DNA of 64,000 bases from Myxococcales bacterium (GTDB taxonomy: Bacteria; Myxococcota_A; Polyangia; Palsa-1104; JAEUJZ01). Positions 56,057 through 64,000 of this stretch are shown here, in pieces. A model generated the notes under the pieces. That model was given only the letters and a program-made list of their open reading frames with translations. It did no database searches and had not been told where the DNA came from. Both the position numbers and the translations under genes were made by a program. How positions within the stretch are numbered: the first letter of the stretch is position 1; every line of letters begins with the position of its first letter. The DNA lies in contig JAEUKA010000001.1 of NCBI GenBank assembly GCA_016794465.1, positions 1 through 64,000 on the forward strand, in the 5' to 3' direction.

Positions 56057-56836
56057 CTAGAACACGCCGAGCGCGCCGATCGTGCCATACATCCCGACGA
56101 AGTCGTACTGCTCGGAGCGTCTTCCGGACGGAGAGTTTACCGCCTCGAAGATATGATCGCCCGAGAAGCCCGCTGAGAGCGAGAGCGCAAACTGCGACCG
56201 AGCCCACCAGCGCAGGCCAGGACCGACTTGATAGGACAGCTGAAAGTTGCGAGCGTCCGGGTCCGGCAGATAGGCGTCGGGGACCTCGGGATCGTTCGAG
56301 CGTCGCGTCACCGTGGTACCAACGCCGAGCTGCAGGCCGCCGAACAGCTCGACTCGGCCATCGCGAGAGCGCAAGATGTCAAACTGTACCGTCGGTGAGA
56401 ACAGGAATCCGGTGTCACCTCGGCTGACGGTGCTCTTCTTCGCGCCCGCGACGTAAGTGGCCGAGCTGCCGATGTGACCAATCGAGAAGCCGAGCCCGAC
56501 GAGGAGGCGGTTGAGCCGATAGCCGACCATGATCTGGCCAAACAGACCGCCGGGAACGCCGGTGGGGCCGCTATCATCTGGCGCCACGAACGCCAAGCGA
56601 CTGCCAAAGCCGAGCGCCACAGCCAGACCGGAAGGCTTCGCTCCGCCACCCGTGGACTCGCCACCACCACCACCGGCTGGCTCGCTCCCCGTGGGAAGCG
56701 TGCTCATGGTGGATGAGGTCGCGGTGGCTGGGTCCGATGTGCCGACGGGGGCTGACGGATCAGTTTGAGGAAGGGCGTAGGCAGTGCTCGTCAAAGCGCA
56801 CAGCAACACAGAGACATGAACGGGTTGAACGTGCAT
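56057..56836 (-). CDS. Outer-membrane barrel-type hypothetical protein
   Basis: A 259-residue protein. Signal peptide (VHVSVLLCALTSTAYA), then a Thr/Ser/Gly-rich linker (STMSTLPTGSEPAGGGGGESTGGG), then about 190 residues alternating in beta-strand style (LAVALGFGSRLAFVAP, LLVGLGFSIGHIGSSATYVAG, RVELFGGLQLGVGTTVTRR) ending in GTIGALGVF with a C-terminal Phe. This is the pattern of outer-membrane beta-barrels. It lies 30 bases upstream of the Cys-rich lipoprotein, on the same strand, and may be co-transcribed with it. Confidence 0.7.
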   Translation of the reverse strand: MHVQPVHVSVLLCALTSTAYALPQTDPSAPVGTSDPATATSSTMSTLPTGSEPAGGGGGESTGGGAKPSGLAVALGFGSRLAFVAPDDSGPTGVPGGLFGQIMVGYRLNRLLVGLGFSIGHIGSSATYVAGAKKSTVSRGDTGFLFSPTVQFDILRSRDGRVELFGGLQLGVGTTVTRRSNDPEVPDAYLPDPDARNFQLSYQVGPGLRWWARSQFALSLSAGFSGDHIFEAVNSPSGRRSEQYDFVGMYGTIGALGVF

Positions 56837-56913
56837 CGGGAAGTCCTGAAGGCCGAAACGGGGGCGTGGAAGGCAAGAGCGGCCACTACGGGGTGGGCCT
56901 GCTCACAACATCA

Positions 56914-58173
56914 TTAGGGACGGGCGGCCGCAAGCTGCGGGCAATTTACATAAAACGGTGCAGAAAAGCCGCCATCGACAACCAAGCGATAGATGTGACA
57001 CTCCGATCGGCTCGTTGCCTGGAGTGTTCGACCATCGAAAGTACCGAGGCTCTCGGCGTTGCGGAACAGCTCGCCTTCGCCCCCTTCCCAGCGGATGTCG
57101 ATGTGCTGCTGGGCGACGATGTGATCGCCGACACCGGCCGCGACGGGCTGAGCATCCGCAAAGACGCGCAGTCCACATGGCAGGGGTGAGCGGACGCAGA
57201 CTCGGCCATTGGTCAGGCCTTGGCGCAGCGCTTCGGGAGTTCGCTCGGGGGCCGCGATGTAGATGGTCGGACGAAGCGACCTGCCTCGGCTGTTGCTGCC
57301 GCCGATCGGAATCAGGCGTCGCTTTTTGCGAATGATCTCCAGGTCGAGACGGCTCATCACCGCCGCCAGCGACGCAGTCGGATCGCCCTGTACGTACTGA
57401 TCACGCCAGACCGAGATCTGCACGTTGTACGCTTCCATTCCGTCGTAGAGGTTGTGGATCGCGAGGATGTCTTTCGGATATCCCGCCGACGGCTTGGTCA
57501 GTGGCTTCCAGCTTCGATCGATCGAGGAATACCGCTGCGGAGAGTCAACCGGTGCCTTGAGCGGAGTCGCCAGCGGCGTGTTCAGAAACACCAGCGCGCC
57601 GCGCATCCACAGCAAGTTGATAAAAGCGGTCGGATTGGCGCGGAGGTCATCGCGCGAAACCTCGTTGAGCGCCTTGGGCAAGTCGACGCCGATGATCGTC
57701 GCCGAGCCGTTCTTGTCATCGACATACTCGGCGCCCACCATCATCAGGGGCAGCTTGTCCGACATCGACGACATCGTGGCTTGCAGTGACTGCCAGTCTC
57801 GACGTACGCGCTCGAACTGTTCGACGCTGTCCCAGAAGCGGGCCGGAATCTGCGGCGTGATGAACACAAAGTCGAGCTCCGACTTGCTCAGCATCTCCAC
57901 CGATTCGTTGAACGACCGCCTAATCCGCTTGGGATCGTCGGGAGGGCTGATGTGAAAGTTCATATCGCCCGCCCACAGTCGCTGCGAGCCCTGCATCTGC
58001 ACGGTCTTGTGCGACTTTGGTTTGTACTCCGCCCGCGTCGACAGAGCCGAAAGAAGCGACTGACAAGCGCCTGCCGAAAGCAGCGTCCCAACGGCGATTC
58101 CGGCAGCCAGCAGCCTCGGAGAAGTGGCCCACTGTCTAACCGTCTGTGCTACGTCCCGCGCAATTTCTTTCAT
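56914..58173 (-). CDS. Degenerate PHP-domain-like lipoprotein
   Basis: A 419-residue protein, lipobox Cys37 (LLSAGAC). The region AGDMNFHISPPDDPKRIRRSFNESVEMLSKSELDFVFIT resembles the start of PHP metallophosphoesterases (CehA/McbA type), but the first metal motif reads D-x-N-x-H where H-x-H is expected, so metal binding may be altered. Downstream are AEYVDDK and AIHNLYDGMEAYN. The C-terminus has two Cys pairs. It may be a non-catalytic relative. Not co-transcribed with its neighbours in any obvious way. Confidence 0.6.
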   Translation of the reverse strand: MKEIARDVAQTVRQWATSPRLLAAGIAVGTLLSAGACQSLLSALSTRAEYKPKSHKTVQMQGSQRLWAGDMNFHISPPDDPKRIRRSFNESVEMLSKSELDFVFITPQIPARFWDSVEQFERVRRDWQSLQATMSSMSDKLPLMMVGAEYVDDKNGSATIIGVDLPKALNEVSRDDLRANPTAFINLLWMRGALVFLNTPLATPLKAPVDSPQRYSSIDRSWKPLTKPSAGYPKDILAIHNLYDGMEAYNVQISVWRDQYVQGDPTASLAAVMSRLDLEIIRKKRRLIPIGGSNSRGRSLRPTIYIAAPERTPEALRQGLTNGRVCVRSPLPCGLRVFADAQPVAAGVGDHIVAQQHIDIRWEGGEGELFRNAESLGTFDGRTLQATSRSECHIYRLVVDGGFSAPFYVNCPQLAAARP

Positions 58174-58229
58174 CAGCGCGATAGTAGGGGGCTTTTGCCG
58201 TCAAAGTCAAAGGTCGAGAACGCTAGCTC

Positions 58230-59735
58230 TTAGCCACCATCTGCTCGTCGCGGGCGGCGTGGTCGGCGGCGTCCGTGGCGGCTCCAATCGGCAACGCCAT
58301 GGATGAGCGATCCAAGACCGAACCAGATGCTGAGGCCGGCGATCACAAGGCCCAAGATCTGAGGCTGGAAAAAGCCGAGTCCACCGACTGACAGCAGCAG
58401 CATGGCGGCCACAATCGAGACAGTCCACGCCGATCGTTCATAGCGTCTGCGCAGAGCGACACCCAGCACGGCGGCACTGGCGCGCACTACCGCAGCTCCG
58501 GCTCGTCCGCTGACCAGGACTGGCGGTGGCGCGGGACTTTCGCTGGCAGGTGGCACAAGCTCTGACTGACTCTCTCCGGTGCCGAGCGTCGCTTGCCGTG
58601 ACCGACGGGTCTGCAGGTGGATCTCGCGACTATTGGCCAGATCGCGAAGGTACATCTGCTCGGCGGCGCGGCCAAAGCTCTCGTCTTCCACGACGACATC
58701 CAGCTCCCAGTTGGTCAGCAGGCTCGCGAGGTTCAGGTTCGAGGAACCGACGCGACACCACATTCCATCGACGACCGTGGTCTTGGCGTGCAGCATCGGA
58801 CCTTGCCACTCGAAAATGCGGACGCCCGCTTCGAGCAGCCCGACATACCCCGTGCGACTCATCCACGCAATCCACGCCAGGTCCGAGCGCCCGGGCACCA
58901 GCACCCGCACATCGACCCCGTCTCGAGCCGCTGCCGTCAGCGCTTCATACATGGTCGGCGGCGTCAGAAAGTACGCATCGGTGATCCAGATTCGCGACGC
59001 GGCATTGGCGAGCAAGACCTGCGTGAGCCGATAGATCCGCGACCGACCCGGCAAGCCCGAAACCACCCGCAGCGGGGCATTTGCGCACGGAGTGTCCTCT
59101 TGCAGCGCCACCCCGCTGGCCTCGGTCTGTTCGACAGGTGGAAGCTCAGCCGGCACGCGGATTCGCTCGGGCAGCGCACCGCCCGCTTCTCGCCACGTCT
59201 CCTCAAAGGCCAGACACAGCTCGGCAGCGGCGGGACCTGCGAAGCGAATCGCCGTATCGCGCCACGGAGCCAGACCTCGATCGGGGTTGCCCGCCCACGC
59301 ATCACCGACACACAGGCCACCCACGTGACCGATCTGACCATCAATGCACATCACCTTGCGGTGGTTGCGCTGCAGCAGCCGCAGCGGGTCCGACAGACGA
59401 ATCGATCGGAAGGGCCGCACGCGGACGCCAGCGCGCTGCATCTTGACCCACAAGGTACGACTTGTCCCCAAGCTGCCGAGCCAGTCGAACAGGACATAGA
59501 CCTCGATGCCGGCCCGCGCTCGCTCCATCAGCGCTTCGGCGATCTGGCTGCCGATGCGATCAGAGCGAAAGATGTAGTTCTCAAACAGGATGAAGTGCTG
59601 GGCTTGGGCGATGTCGCGCAGCCACGAGGCAAACACTGCGGGTCCGTCACGGAGCAGCTGGACGATGTTGCCGGGAATTCGTGGGCAGTCCCCGGCTCGG
59701 CGGATGGCTCGGTCAGGGTCTTGCCGCGAGGTCAT
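58230..59735 (-). CDS. Phospholipase D family protein (cardiolipin synthase-like) with C-terminal membrane anchors
   Basis: A 501-residue protein with the two HKD motifs of the PLD superfamily: HRKVMCID-x-x-x-GHVGG and HAKTTVVD-...-GSSNLN. The order and spacing match cardiolipin synthase/bacterial PLD. Unlike typical Cls, the membrane helices are at the C-terminus (VSIVAAMLLLSVGGLGFF, ILGLVIAGLSIWFGLGSLI). The last residues are highly basic (RHGRRRPRRPRRADGG). It probably makes or remodels phospholipids at the membrane. It is downstream of ftsH. Confidence 0.88.
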   Translation of the reverse strand: MTSRQDPDRAIRRAGDCPRIPGNIVQLLRDGPAVFASWLRDIAQAQHFILFENYIFRSDRIGSQIAEALMERARAGIEVYVLFDWLGSLGTSRTLWVKMQRAGVRVRPFRSIRLSDPLRLLQRNHRKVMCIDGQIGHVGGLCVGDAWAGNPDRGLAPWRDTAIRFAGPAAAELCLAFEETWREAGGALPERIRVPAELPPVEQTEASGVALQEDTPCANAPLRVVSGLPGRSRIYRLTQVLLANAASRIWITDAYFLTPPTMYEALTAAARDGVDVRVLVPGRSDLAWIAWMSRTGYVGLLEAGVRIFEWQGPMLHAKTTVVDGMWCRVGSSNLNLASLLTNWELDVVVEDESFGRAAEQMYLRDLANSREIHLQTRRSRQATLGTGESQSELVPPASESPAPPPVLVSGRAGAAVVRASAAVLGVALRRRYERSAWTVSIVAAMLLLSVGGLGFFQPQILGLVIAGLSIWFGLGSLIHGVADWSRHGRRRPRRPRRADGG

Positions 59736-59786
59736 GGCTCTTGCCTGGCTTTCGTCCGCTGATGGTCGACGAAGCGAGGCGCCAAC

Positions 59787-61715
59787 CTACGCTTTCTCAG
59801 GTGTGAGCACGGACGGGCCCAGGATGGGCGGGGCCGGCACTTTGGCAGGCTGGGCTTCGCTGCGGGTGGACTTCAGTCCTCGGGAAGGTCGCTCGGGTAG
59901 CGTTCCGCCCTTGAGCACGATGTCGACGTCATCACCGCTCAGCGTCTCGTGCGTCAGCAGCGCATCGGCCAGCCGCTTCAGCTGATCCAGGTGCGTCGAG
60001 ATCAGCTCTTTGACCCGCGCATACTGCTCCATCACGATTCGCTTCACTTCGTCGTCGATGATTCGCGCTGTGTCTTCGGAATAGCCTTGGGCCTGGCCGA
60101 TCTCTCGTCCCAGGAACACGTGCTCTTCCTTGCGGCCAAACGTCAGCGGTCCCAGCTTTTCGCTCATGCCCCAGTTGCAGACCATCTTGCGTGCCAGATC
60201 GGTGGCGTGCTCCAGGTCGCTGCCGGCGCCGGTGGTCAGGTGCGAAAACACCAGCTCTTCAGCGACGCGACCGCCCATCAGGACGGCGATCTTGCTGGCC
60301 GCCCACTCGTTGGTGGCACTCAGGCGATCTTCCGTCGGTAGCTGCTGCGTCACACCGAGAGCCGGGCCGCGCGGGATGATGGTGACACGGTGGACCGGAT
60401 CGGTGCCCGTCAACATCTGCGCGACGATGGTGTGGCCGGCTTCGTGAATGGCCGTGATGTGGCGCTCTTTTTCCGAGATGACCATCGACTTGCGCTCGGG
60501 ACCCATCAGGACCTTGTCCTTGGCTTCCTCGAAGTCGCGCATCTCGACCATCTCTTTGCCTTTGCGCGCTGCCATCAGGGCCGCTTCGTTGACCAGCGAC
60601 TCCAGATCGGCGCCCGAAAAGCCCGGCGTGCCGCGTGACACCACCGCCAAGTCAACATCCGGCCCCAGCGGAACCCGTCGTGCATGAACCTTCAGGATGC
60701 CTTCGCGACCTTTGACATCGGGACGGGGCACCACGATGCGGCGATCAAAGCGACCGGGCCGCAGCAGCGCTGGATCGAGGACATCGGGCCGGTTCGTGGC
60801 GGCGATCATGATCACGCCGTCGTTCGACTCGAAGCCATCCATCTCGACGAGGAGCTGATTCAAGGTCTGCTCCCGCTCATCGTGTCCACCGCCTAGACCC
60901 GCGCCGCGATGGCGACCGACCGCGTCGATTTCATCAATAAAGATGATGCAGGGGGCGTGGCGCTTGCCTTGCTCGAACAGGTCGCGGACCCGACTAGCGC
61001 CGACACCGACGAACATCTCGACAAAGTCACTGCCCGAGATGCTGAAGAACGGGACGCCCGCTTCACCAGCAATCGCTCGGGCGAGCAGCGTCTTGCCTGT
61101 GCCCGGCGGGCCCATCATCAAGACGCCCTTGGGAATGCGACCGCCGAGTCGAGTGAACTTCTTCGGATCTTTGAGGAAGGCGATGATCTCTTCGACCTCG
61201 TCCTTGGCTTCCTCGACGCCGGCGACATCCGAGAACGTCACCTTGTTCTGGTTTTCGGTGAGCAAGCGGGCCTTGGCTTTGCCGAAGCTCATCGCCTTGC
61301 CACCACCGGCCTGCAGCTGTCGCATCATCAAGAAGAACAGCAGCACCACCAGGACCATCGGCAGCACCGTCGAGAGGATCAGCGTCAAGACGCCGCTCTC
61401 ATACGGCTTTTCGATCTCGTAGCGGATCTTGGCCTTGTCGAGTGCGCCCAGGACCTGCGCGTGGGCCAGCTCGGACGGGCCGACGATGCGCGCGCGGTCG
61501 TTCGGCGGCGCCTCGTTGTAGGTGATGAAGAACTCTTGACCGTCGATCTTGACGGTCTTGATGTGAGAGGGGTTCTTCTCGACCTCTTGCATGAAGTCGG
61601 AGAAGCTCGGCTTTTTGTCCTCACTCAGACGAGCCGACGAAATGAGCTGATAGGCGGCCACGGAGGCCAGGCCCATCATGAGCCAGACTAATAGGGTCTT
61701 GTGTGACTGCCGCAA
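59787..61715 (-). CDS. ftsH: ATP-dependent zinc metalloprotease FtsH
   Basis: A 642-residue membrane protease from a TTG start (GAGG seven bases upstream). Two N-terminal helices ([17 protein letters not shown] and [23 protein letters not shown]), then AAA+ domain ([44 protein letters not shown]), then zinc protease with HEAGH and downstream [11 protein letters not shown]. It degrades misfolded membrane and regulatory proteins. It is 84 bases after tilS on the same strand, a common pairing. Confidence 0.96.
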   Translation of the reverse strand: MRQSHKTLLVWLMMGLASVAAYQLISSARLSEDKKPSFSDFMQEVEKNPSHIKTVKIDGQEFFITYNEAPPNDRARIVGPSELAHAQVLGALDKAKIRYEIEKPYESGVLTLILSTVLPMVLVVLLFFLMMRQLQAGGGKAMSFGKAKARLLTENQNKVTFSDVAGVEEAKDEVEEIIAFLKDPKKFTRLGGRIPKGVLMMGPPGTGKTLLARAIAGEAGVPFFSISGSDFVEMFVGVGASRVRDLFEQGKRHAPCIIFIDEIDAVGRHRGAGLGGGHDEREQTLNQLLVEMDGFESNDGVIMIAATNRPDVLDPALLRPGRFDRRIVVPRPDVKGREGILKVHARRVPLGPDVDLAVVSRGTPGFSGADLESLVNEAALMAARKGKEMVEMRDFEEAKDKVLMGPERKSMVISEKERHITAIHEAGHTIVAQMLTGTDPVHRVTIIPRGPALGVTQQLPTEDRLSATNEWAASKIAVLMGGRVAEELVFSHLTTGAGSDLEHATDLARKMVCNWGMSEKLGPLTFGRKEEHVFLGREIGQAQGYSEDTARIIDDEVKRIVMEQYARVKELISTHLDQLKRLADALLTHETLSGDDVDIVLKGGTLPERPSRGLKSTRSEAQPAKVPAPPILGPSVLTPEKA

Positions 61716-61799
61716 TAGGAACCTCGGCGTTTGGGAGCCGCTAGCTTACTTAAGTCGTCCGCTTTCAGCTAGCCAGGGGCAATAGATCCTGTACTCCAG

Positions 61800-63275
61800 C
61801 TATTTCAGCACCTCTGCAACAATCCGCACCTGCCCCTGTGCGCAGCAGGTCGCTGATTGGGTGGCTGCTCGCACGCCGACAATCCACAGCGGCTTACTGC
61901 CGGCGCCCAGCACCAGCAGCCCAGCGCGCTCCCGACGCGGCAGCTTGGCATCGATCAGCAGATCGCTCAGCTTGCGATGACCGCCACCCAGCTGCAGCCG
62001 ATCGCCGGGCCGGGGCGAGCGCAGCCACAGTGGAAAGCCCGGCGCGGGCAGGGTCAGCACCACACGGTGCGGCGTCTCCCAGCCATGGGGCGGCGCCTCC
62101 GCAGCTTGGGCCTGATACGACAGCTGGATGCGATGTTGTCCGTGCTGATACACCCCGCAGGTCGGAAGCTCGATCGCCGGAAGCAGGGCGGGCGGACGGC
62201 TCGAGGTTCGGCGCAGATACAAGGTGTCGTAGCGGCGCTCCGCGAGCAGGCCCGCCGGCAGATCGATCGACTGACTGCCGCGACTGTGGGCACACAGCTT
62301 GTGCAGGGCCAACAGGTGCAGTCGGGACAGCGGACCCGGCACCAGCCGCACCAGCAGCCGCGTCGCCACGGGCCGAGGCAGCGCCCGCAGGTGACTCACC
62401 GAGATCGCCGCCACCTGTCCCGGCAACAGCGGCTCCTCACCAACCGTGATCCGCGCCAGCTGCTCGGTCGCCTGTTCGTCCAGATAGTCGGTGTCCTCGC
62501 GGAGCTGCTCGGCCAGGCTCAGCAGGTGCGGCACCAGCCCCGGCTGAAGTGTCTGTAGCTGCGGCAACAGCTGATGACGGACCCGCGCCCGGGCAAACCG
62601 CAGATCCTCGTTGCTTGGATCGAAGATCGGCAGCGGCGCAGCCAGCGGCCCGGCCAGCGCCAGGAACTCCAGCACCTCCGTCCGCGTCATCGCCAGCAGC
62701 GGACGCAGCAGCCGCACCGGCCGATCGCCAGTCACCGGGGTCAGCCCTCGCTGCGCGGGCATTCCCGACAGGCCCCGGGGCCCCGCTCCCCCGAGCAGTC
62801 GCTGCAAGATCGTCTCCGCCTGATCGTCCGCCGTGTGGGCCACCAGCACCGCTTCCCCAGCCCAGGCCTCGGCGGCAGCCGTAAGTGCCTGATAGCGCGC
62901 CTCACGAGCCGCCGCTTGTAGCGACGCCTGCTGCGGGACTGCCACGCTCATCAGCCGCACCGAAAAGCCCAGCCGCGCACCGACCGACTCGACGAGACGC
63001 GCTTCCTGTTTCGCCGCCTCACGCAGCCCATGATCGACGCAGACCACCTGAACCTGCCAGGCGTGCCGCTCGCGCCCAAGCCACAGCGCCAGCAGCAGCG
63101 CCGTCGAGTCCGGTCCCCCCGAGCAGCCCAGCACCAGCCGCGCCCCCCGCTGAATCCCCGCCGCCATAAGCGCCTGCTCGACGTGACGAACCAGCTGCGA
63201 CTGGCCCAGTCGCCGGTTTTGCCCCGGATGGCTCGTCAGCGAGTCCTCAGTTGTGCTCGGAGGTCGGTTGCCCAT
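61800..63275 (-). CDS. tilS: tRNA(Ile)-lysidine synthase
   Basis: A 491-residue protein starting at ATG 63275. The ATP-pyrophosphatase P-loop VLGCSGGPDSTALLLA (SGGxDS) is near residue 50; HTADDQAETILQRLLGGAGPRGLSGM and RFARARVRHQLLPQL follow, and a C-terminal TilS domain ends in LSDLLIDAKLPRRERAGL. It converts the wobble C of tRNA-Ile(CAU) to lysidine. The start is not preceded by a clear ribosome site. Further upstream codons to 63704 are rejected as antisense. Confidence 0.9.
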   Translation of the reverse strand: MGNRPPSTTEDSLTSHPGQNRRLGQSQLVRHVEQALMAAGIQRGARLVLGCSGGPDSTALLLALWLGRERHAWQVQVVCVDHGLREAAKQEARLVESVGARLGFSVRLMSVAVPQQASLQAAAREARYQALTAAAEAWAGEAVLVAHTADDQAETILQRLLGGAGPRGLSGMPAQRGLTPVTGDRPVRLLRPLLAMTRTEVLEFLALAGPLAAPLPIFDPSNEDLRFARARVRHQLLPQLQTLQPGLVPHLLSLAEQLREDTDYLDEQATEQLARITVGEEPLLPGQVAAISVSHLRALPRPVATRLLVRLVPGPLSRLHLLALHKLCAHSRGSQSIDLPAGLLAERRYDTLYLRRTSSRPPALLPAIELPTCGVYQHGQHRIQLSYQAQAAEAPPHGWETPHRVVLTLPAPGFPLWLRSPRPGDRLQLGGGHRKLSDLLIDAKLPRRERAGLLVLGAGSKPLWIVGVRAATQSATCCAQGQVRIVAEVLK

Positions 63276-63317
63276 GGTCGGTTTGGCGAGAGGGCGACGA
63301 TGATACACTCTCCGGCT

Positions 63318-64000
63318 ATGAAAAACGGCAGTCGTCGAGCGCCCAAGGCCACCGTCGCCAGCGTTGCCAGGGTTGCCAGGGTTGGTGTCGCCTGGGTCGC
63401 CTTCCTGTGGGGTGCAGCCGGGCTGGCGAACGGTCCAGTCAGCCCACCGCCGGGGCAGGGCGCCGTGGCCAGTCCGTCTCTGCCCGCACCCAGTCGCGAG
63501 TCGCTGACCGCAGCCAAGAAGCGAGCCAGTGACGCCAAGCAGATCCTGATCGTCGAGTTTTCCGCCGAGTGGTGCAGTCCCTGCAAGCAGTTCGAGCGCG
63601 ACGTGCTGCCTCGGGAGTCGGTGCGGACGGCGCTGACCCGGGTCCACTTTGTCCGCTTCGACGCCGAGACAGAGGTCGGCAAAGAGGCGGCGCGGGCCCT
63701 GCACGTCGAAGGCTATCCGACCTTTGTGGCGATTCGTACCGACGGAGAGATCGCCAGCGTGCTGGAAGGGGCGCAGACCGAAGCCGCGTTTGTGCGCTGG
63801 CTGCGGCTCTCGGCGACCGACTTTGAGCCCAGCGCCCGGCTGCTGGAGCGGCTGAAGCGCAGCCCGAGCGACGGCGAGGCGATGCTGCTGTGGGCGCTGC
63901 GGCTGCGCAAGCGGGGCGAGCTGACCGAGGCGGCGAGCTGGCTCGACCGGGCCCGCCAGGAAAAGACGGCGCCGGCAGAGGTCACCGCCCAGGCTGACTG
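63318..64000 (+). CDS. Thioredoxin-domain protein, partial at right edge
   Basis: An open frame from ATG 63318 with no stop before the window ends, 227 codons seen. Residues 14-38 are hydrophobic and look like a signal peptide (VGVAWVAFLWGAAGLA). Residues 75-180 are a thioredoxin fold with WCSPC (Cys86, Cys89) and YPTF. After it begins a helical, possibly TPR, part (AMLLWALRLRKRGELTEAASWLDRARQ). It would act in periplasmic thiol chemistry. Divergent from tilS; its product continues outside. Confidence 0.85.
   Translation, partial: MKNGSRRAPKATVASVARVARVGVAWVAFLWGAAGLANGPVSPPPGQGAVASPSLPAPSRESLTAAKKRASDAKQILIVEFSAEWCSPCKQFERDVLPRESVRTALTRVHFVRFDAETEVGKEAARALHVEGYPTFVAIRTDGEIASVLEGAQTEAAFVRWLRLSATDFEPSARLLERLKRSPSDGEAMLLWALRLRKRGELTEAASWLDRARQEKTAPAEVTAQAD

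Overview
The window is GC-rich and densely coded on both strands. It carries many lipoproteins with D/L-rich or Cys-rich stalks (FG-GAP, TSP3/OmpA and beta-helix types), a eukaryotic-like Ser/Thr kinase with a zinc ribbon, TPR-methyltransferases and several GTG/TTG starts. This style is typical of the Myxococcota (myxobacterial) lineage; that placement is inference from gene style, not from a marker-gene comparison. No rRNA, tRNA, CRISPR array or complete insertion sequence was seen. The only transposon trace is a probable IS701-type fragment at the left edge.

Layout. 1-4.3 kb: transposase remnant, two small unknown genes, a nine-copy 22-bp palindromic tandem array, a Tae4-like peptidoglycan amidase overlapping a lipoprotein gene that may encode its immunity protein, and a glycine-rich lipoprotein. 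4.4-12.3 kb: a natural fusion of an alpha/beta hydrolase with an acyl-CoA synthetase, an FG-GAP lipoprotein, a DUF429 protein, hutF, a MerC-like membrane protein and a small ORF. 12.4-15.9 kb: a Ser/Thr kinase gene split in two by about 1.7 kb carrying a fatty acid hydroxylase and ndk. The break is bounded by identical 20-bp direct repeats in the same codon phase, so removing one repeat plus the insert restores a 576-residue kinase. 15.9-21.4 kb (minus): an ISC iron-sulfur operon, MerR-type regulator-iscS-iscU-iscA-hscB-hscA-fdx. 21.6-31.4 kb: secreted 5'-nucleotidase and partner lipoprotein, TPR-methyltransferase, outer-membrane and OmpA-type proteins, and an NAD-dependent sugar epimerase. 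31.4-45.2 kb: an AT-rich gap, a DPBB (RlpA-like) protein, a KAP-repeat DNA-binding protein, a large FG-GAP lipoprotein, a lipase-fold protein with a Gly/Ala amphipathic tail followed by a YbjN-like gene, a polysaccharide deacetylase, a universal stress protein, mgtE and a TSP3-OmpA protein. 45.2-50.7 kb: a 10-bp phased repeat, a DUF1287 protein, a beta-helix lipoprotein and a CIRCE-controlled fmdB-groES-groEL operon. 50.7-58.2 kb: an apparent operon of a YdjC-like deacetylase, a haem c/copper monooxygenase-like lipoprotein, moeA and a Cys-rich lipoprotein, then Fe/Mn superoxide dismutase and three envelope proteins. 58.2-64 kb: tilS-ftsH-phospholipase D (minus) and a thioredoxin-domain protein running off the right edge.

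How it works together. Housekeeping blocks (Fe-S assembly, chaperonins, FtsH/TilS, MgtE, SOD) alternate with envelope and secreted proteins. The points most worth follow-up are the kinase interruption, the Cys-cluster MerR protein heading the ISC operon in place of IscR, the two candidate toxin/partner pairs (Tae4-lipoprotein and lipase-YbjN), and several intergenic tandem repeats of different design.
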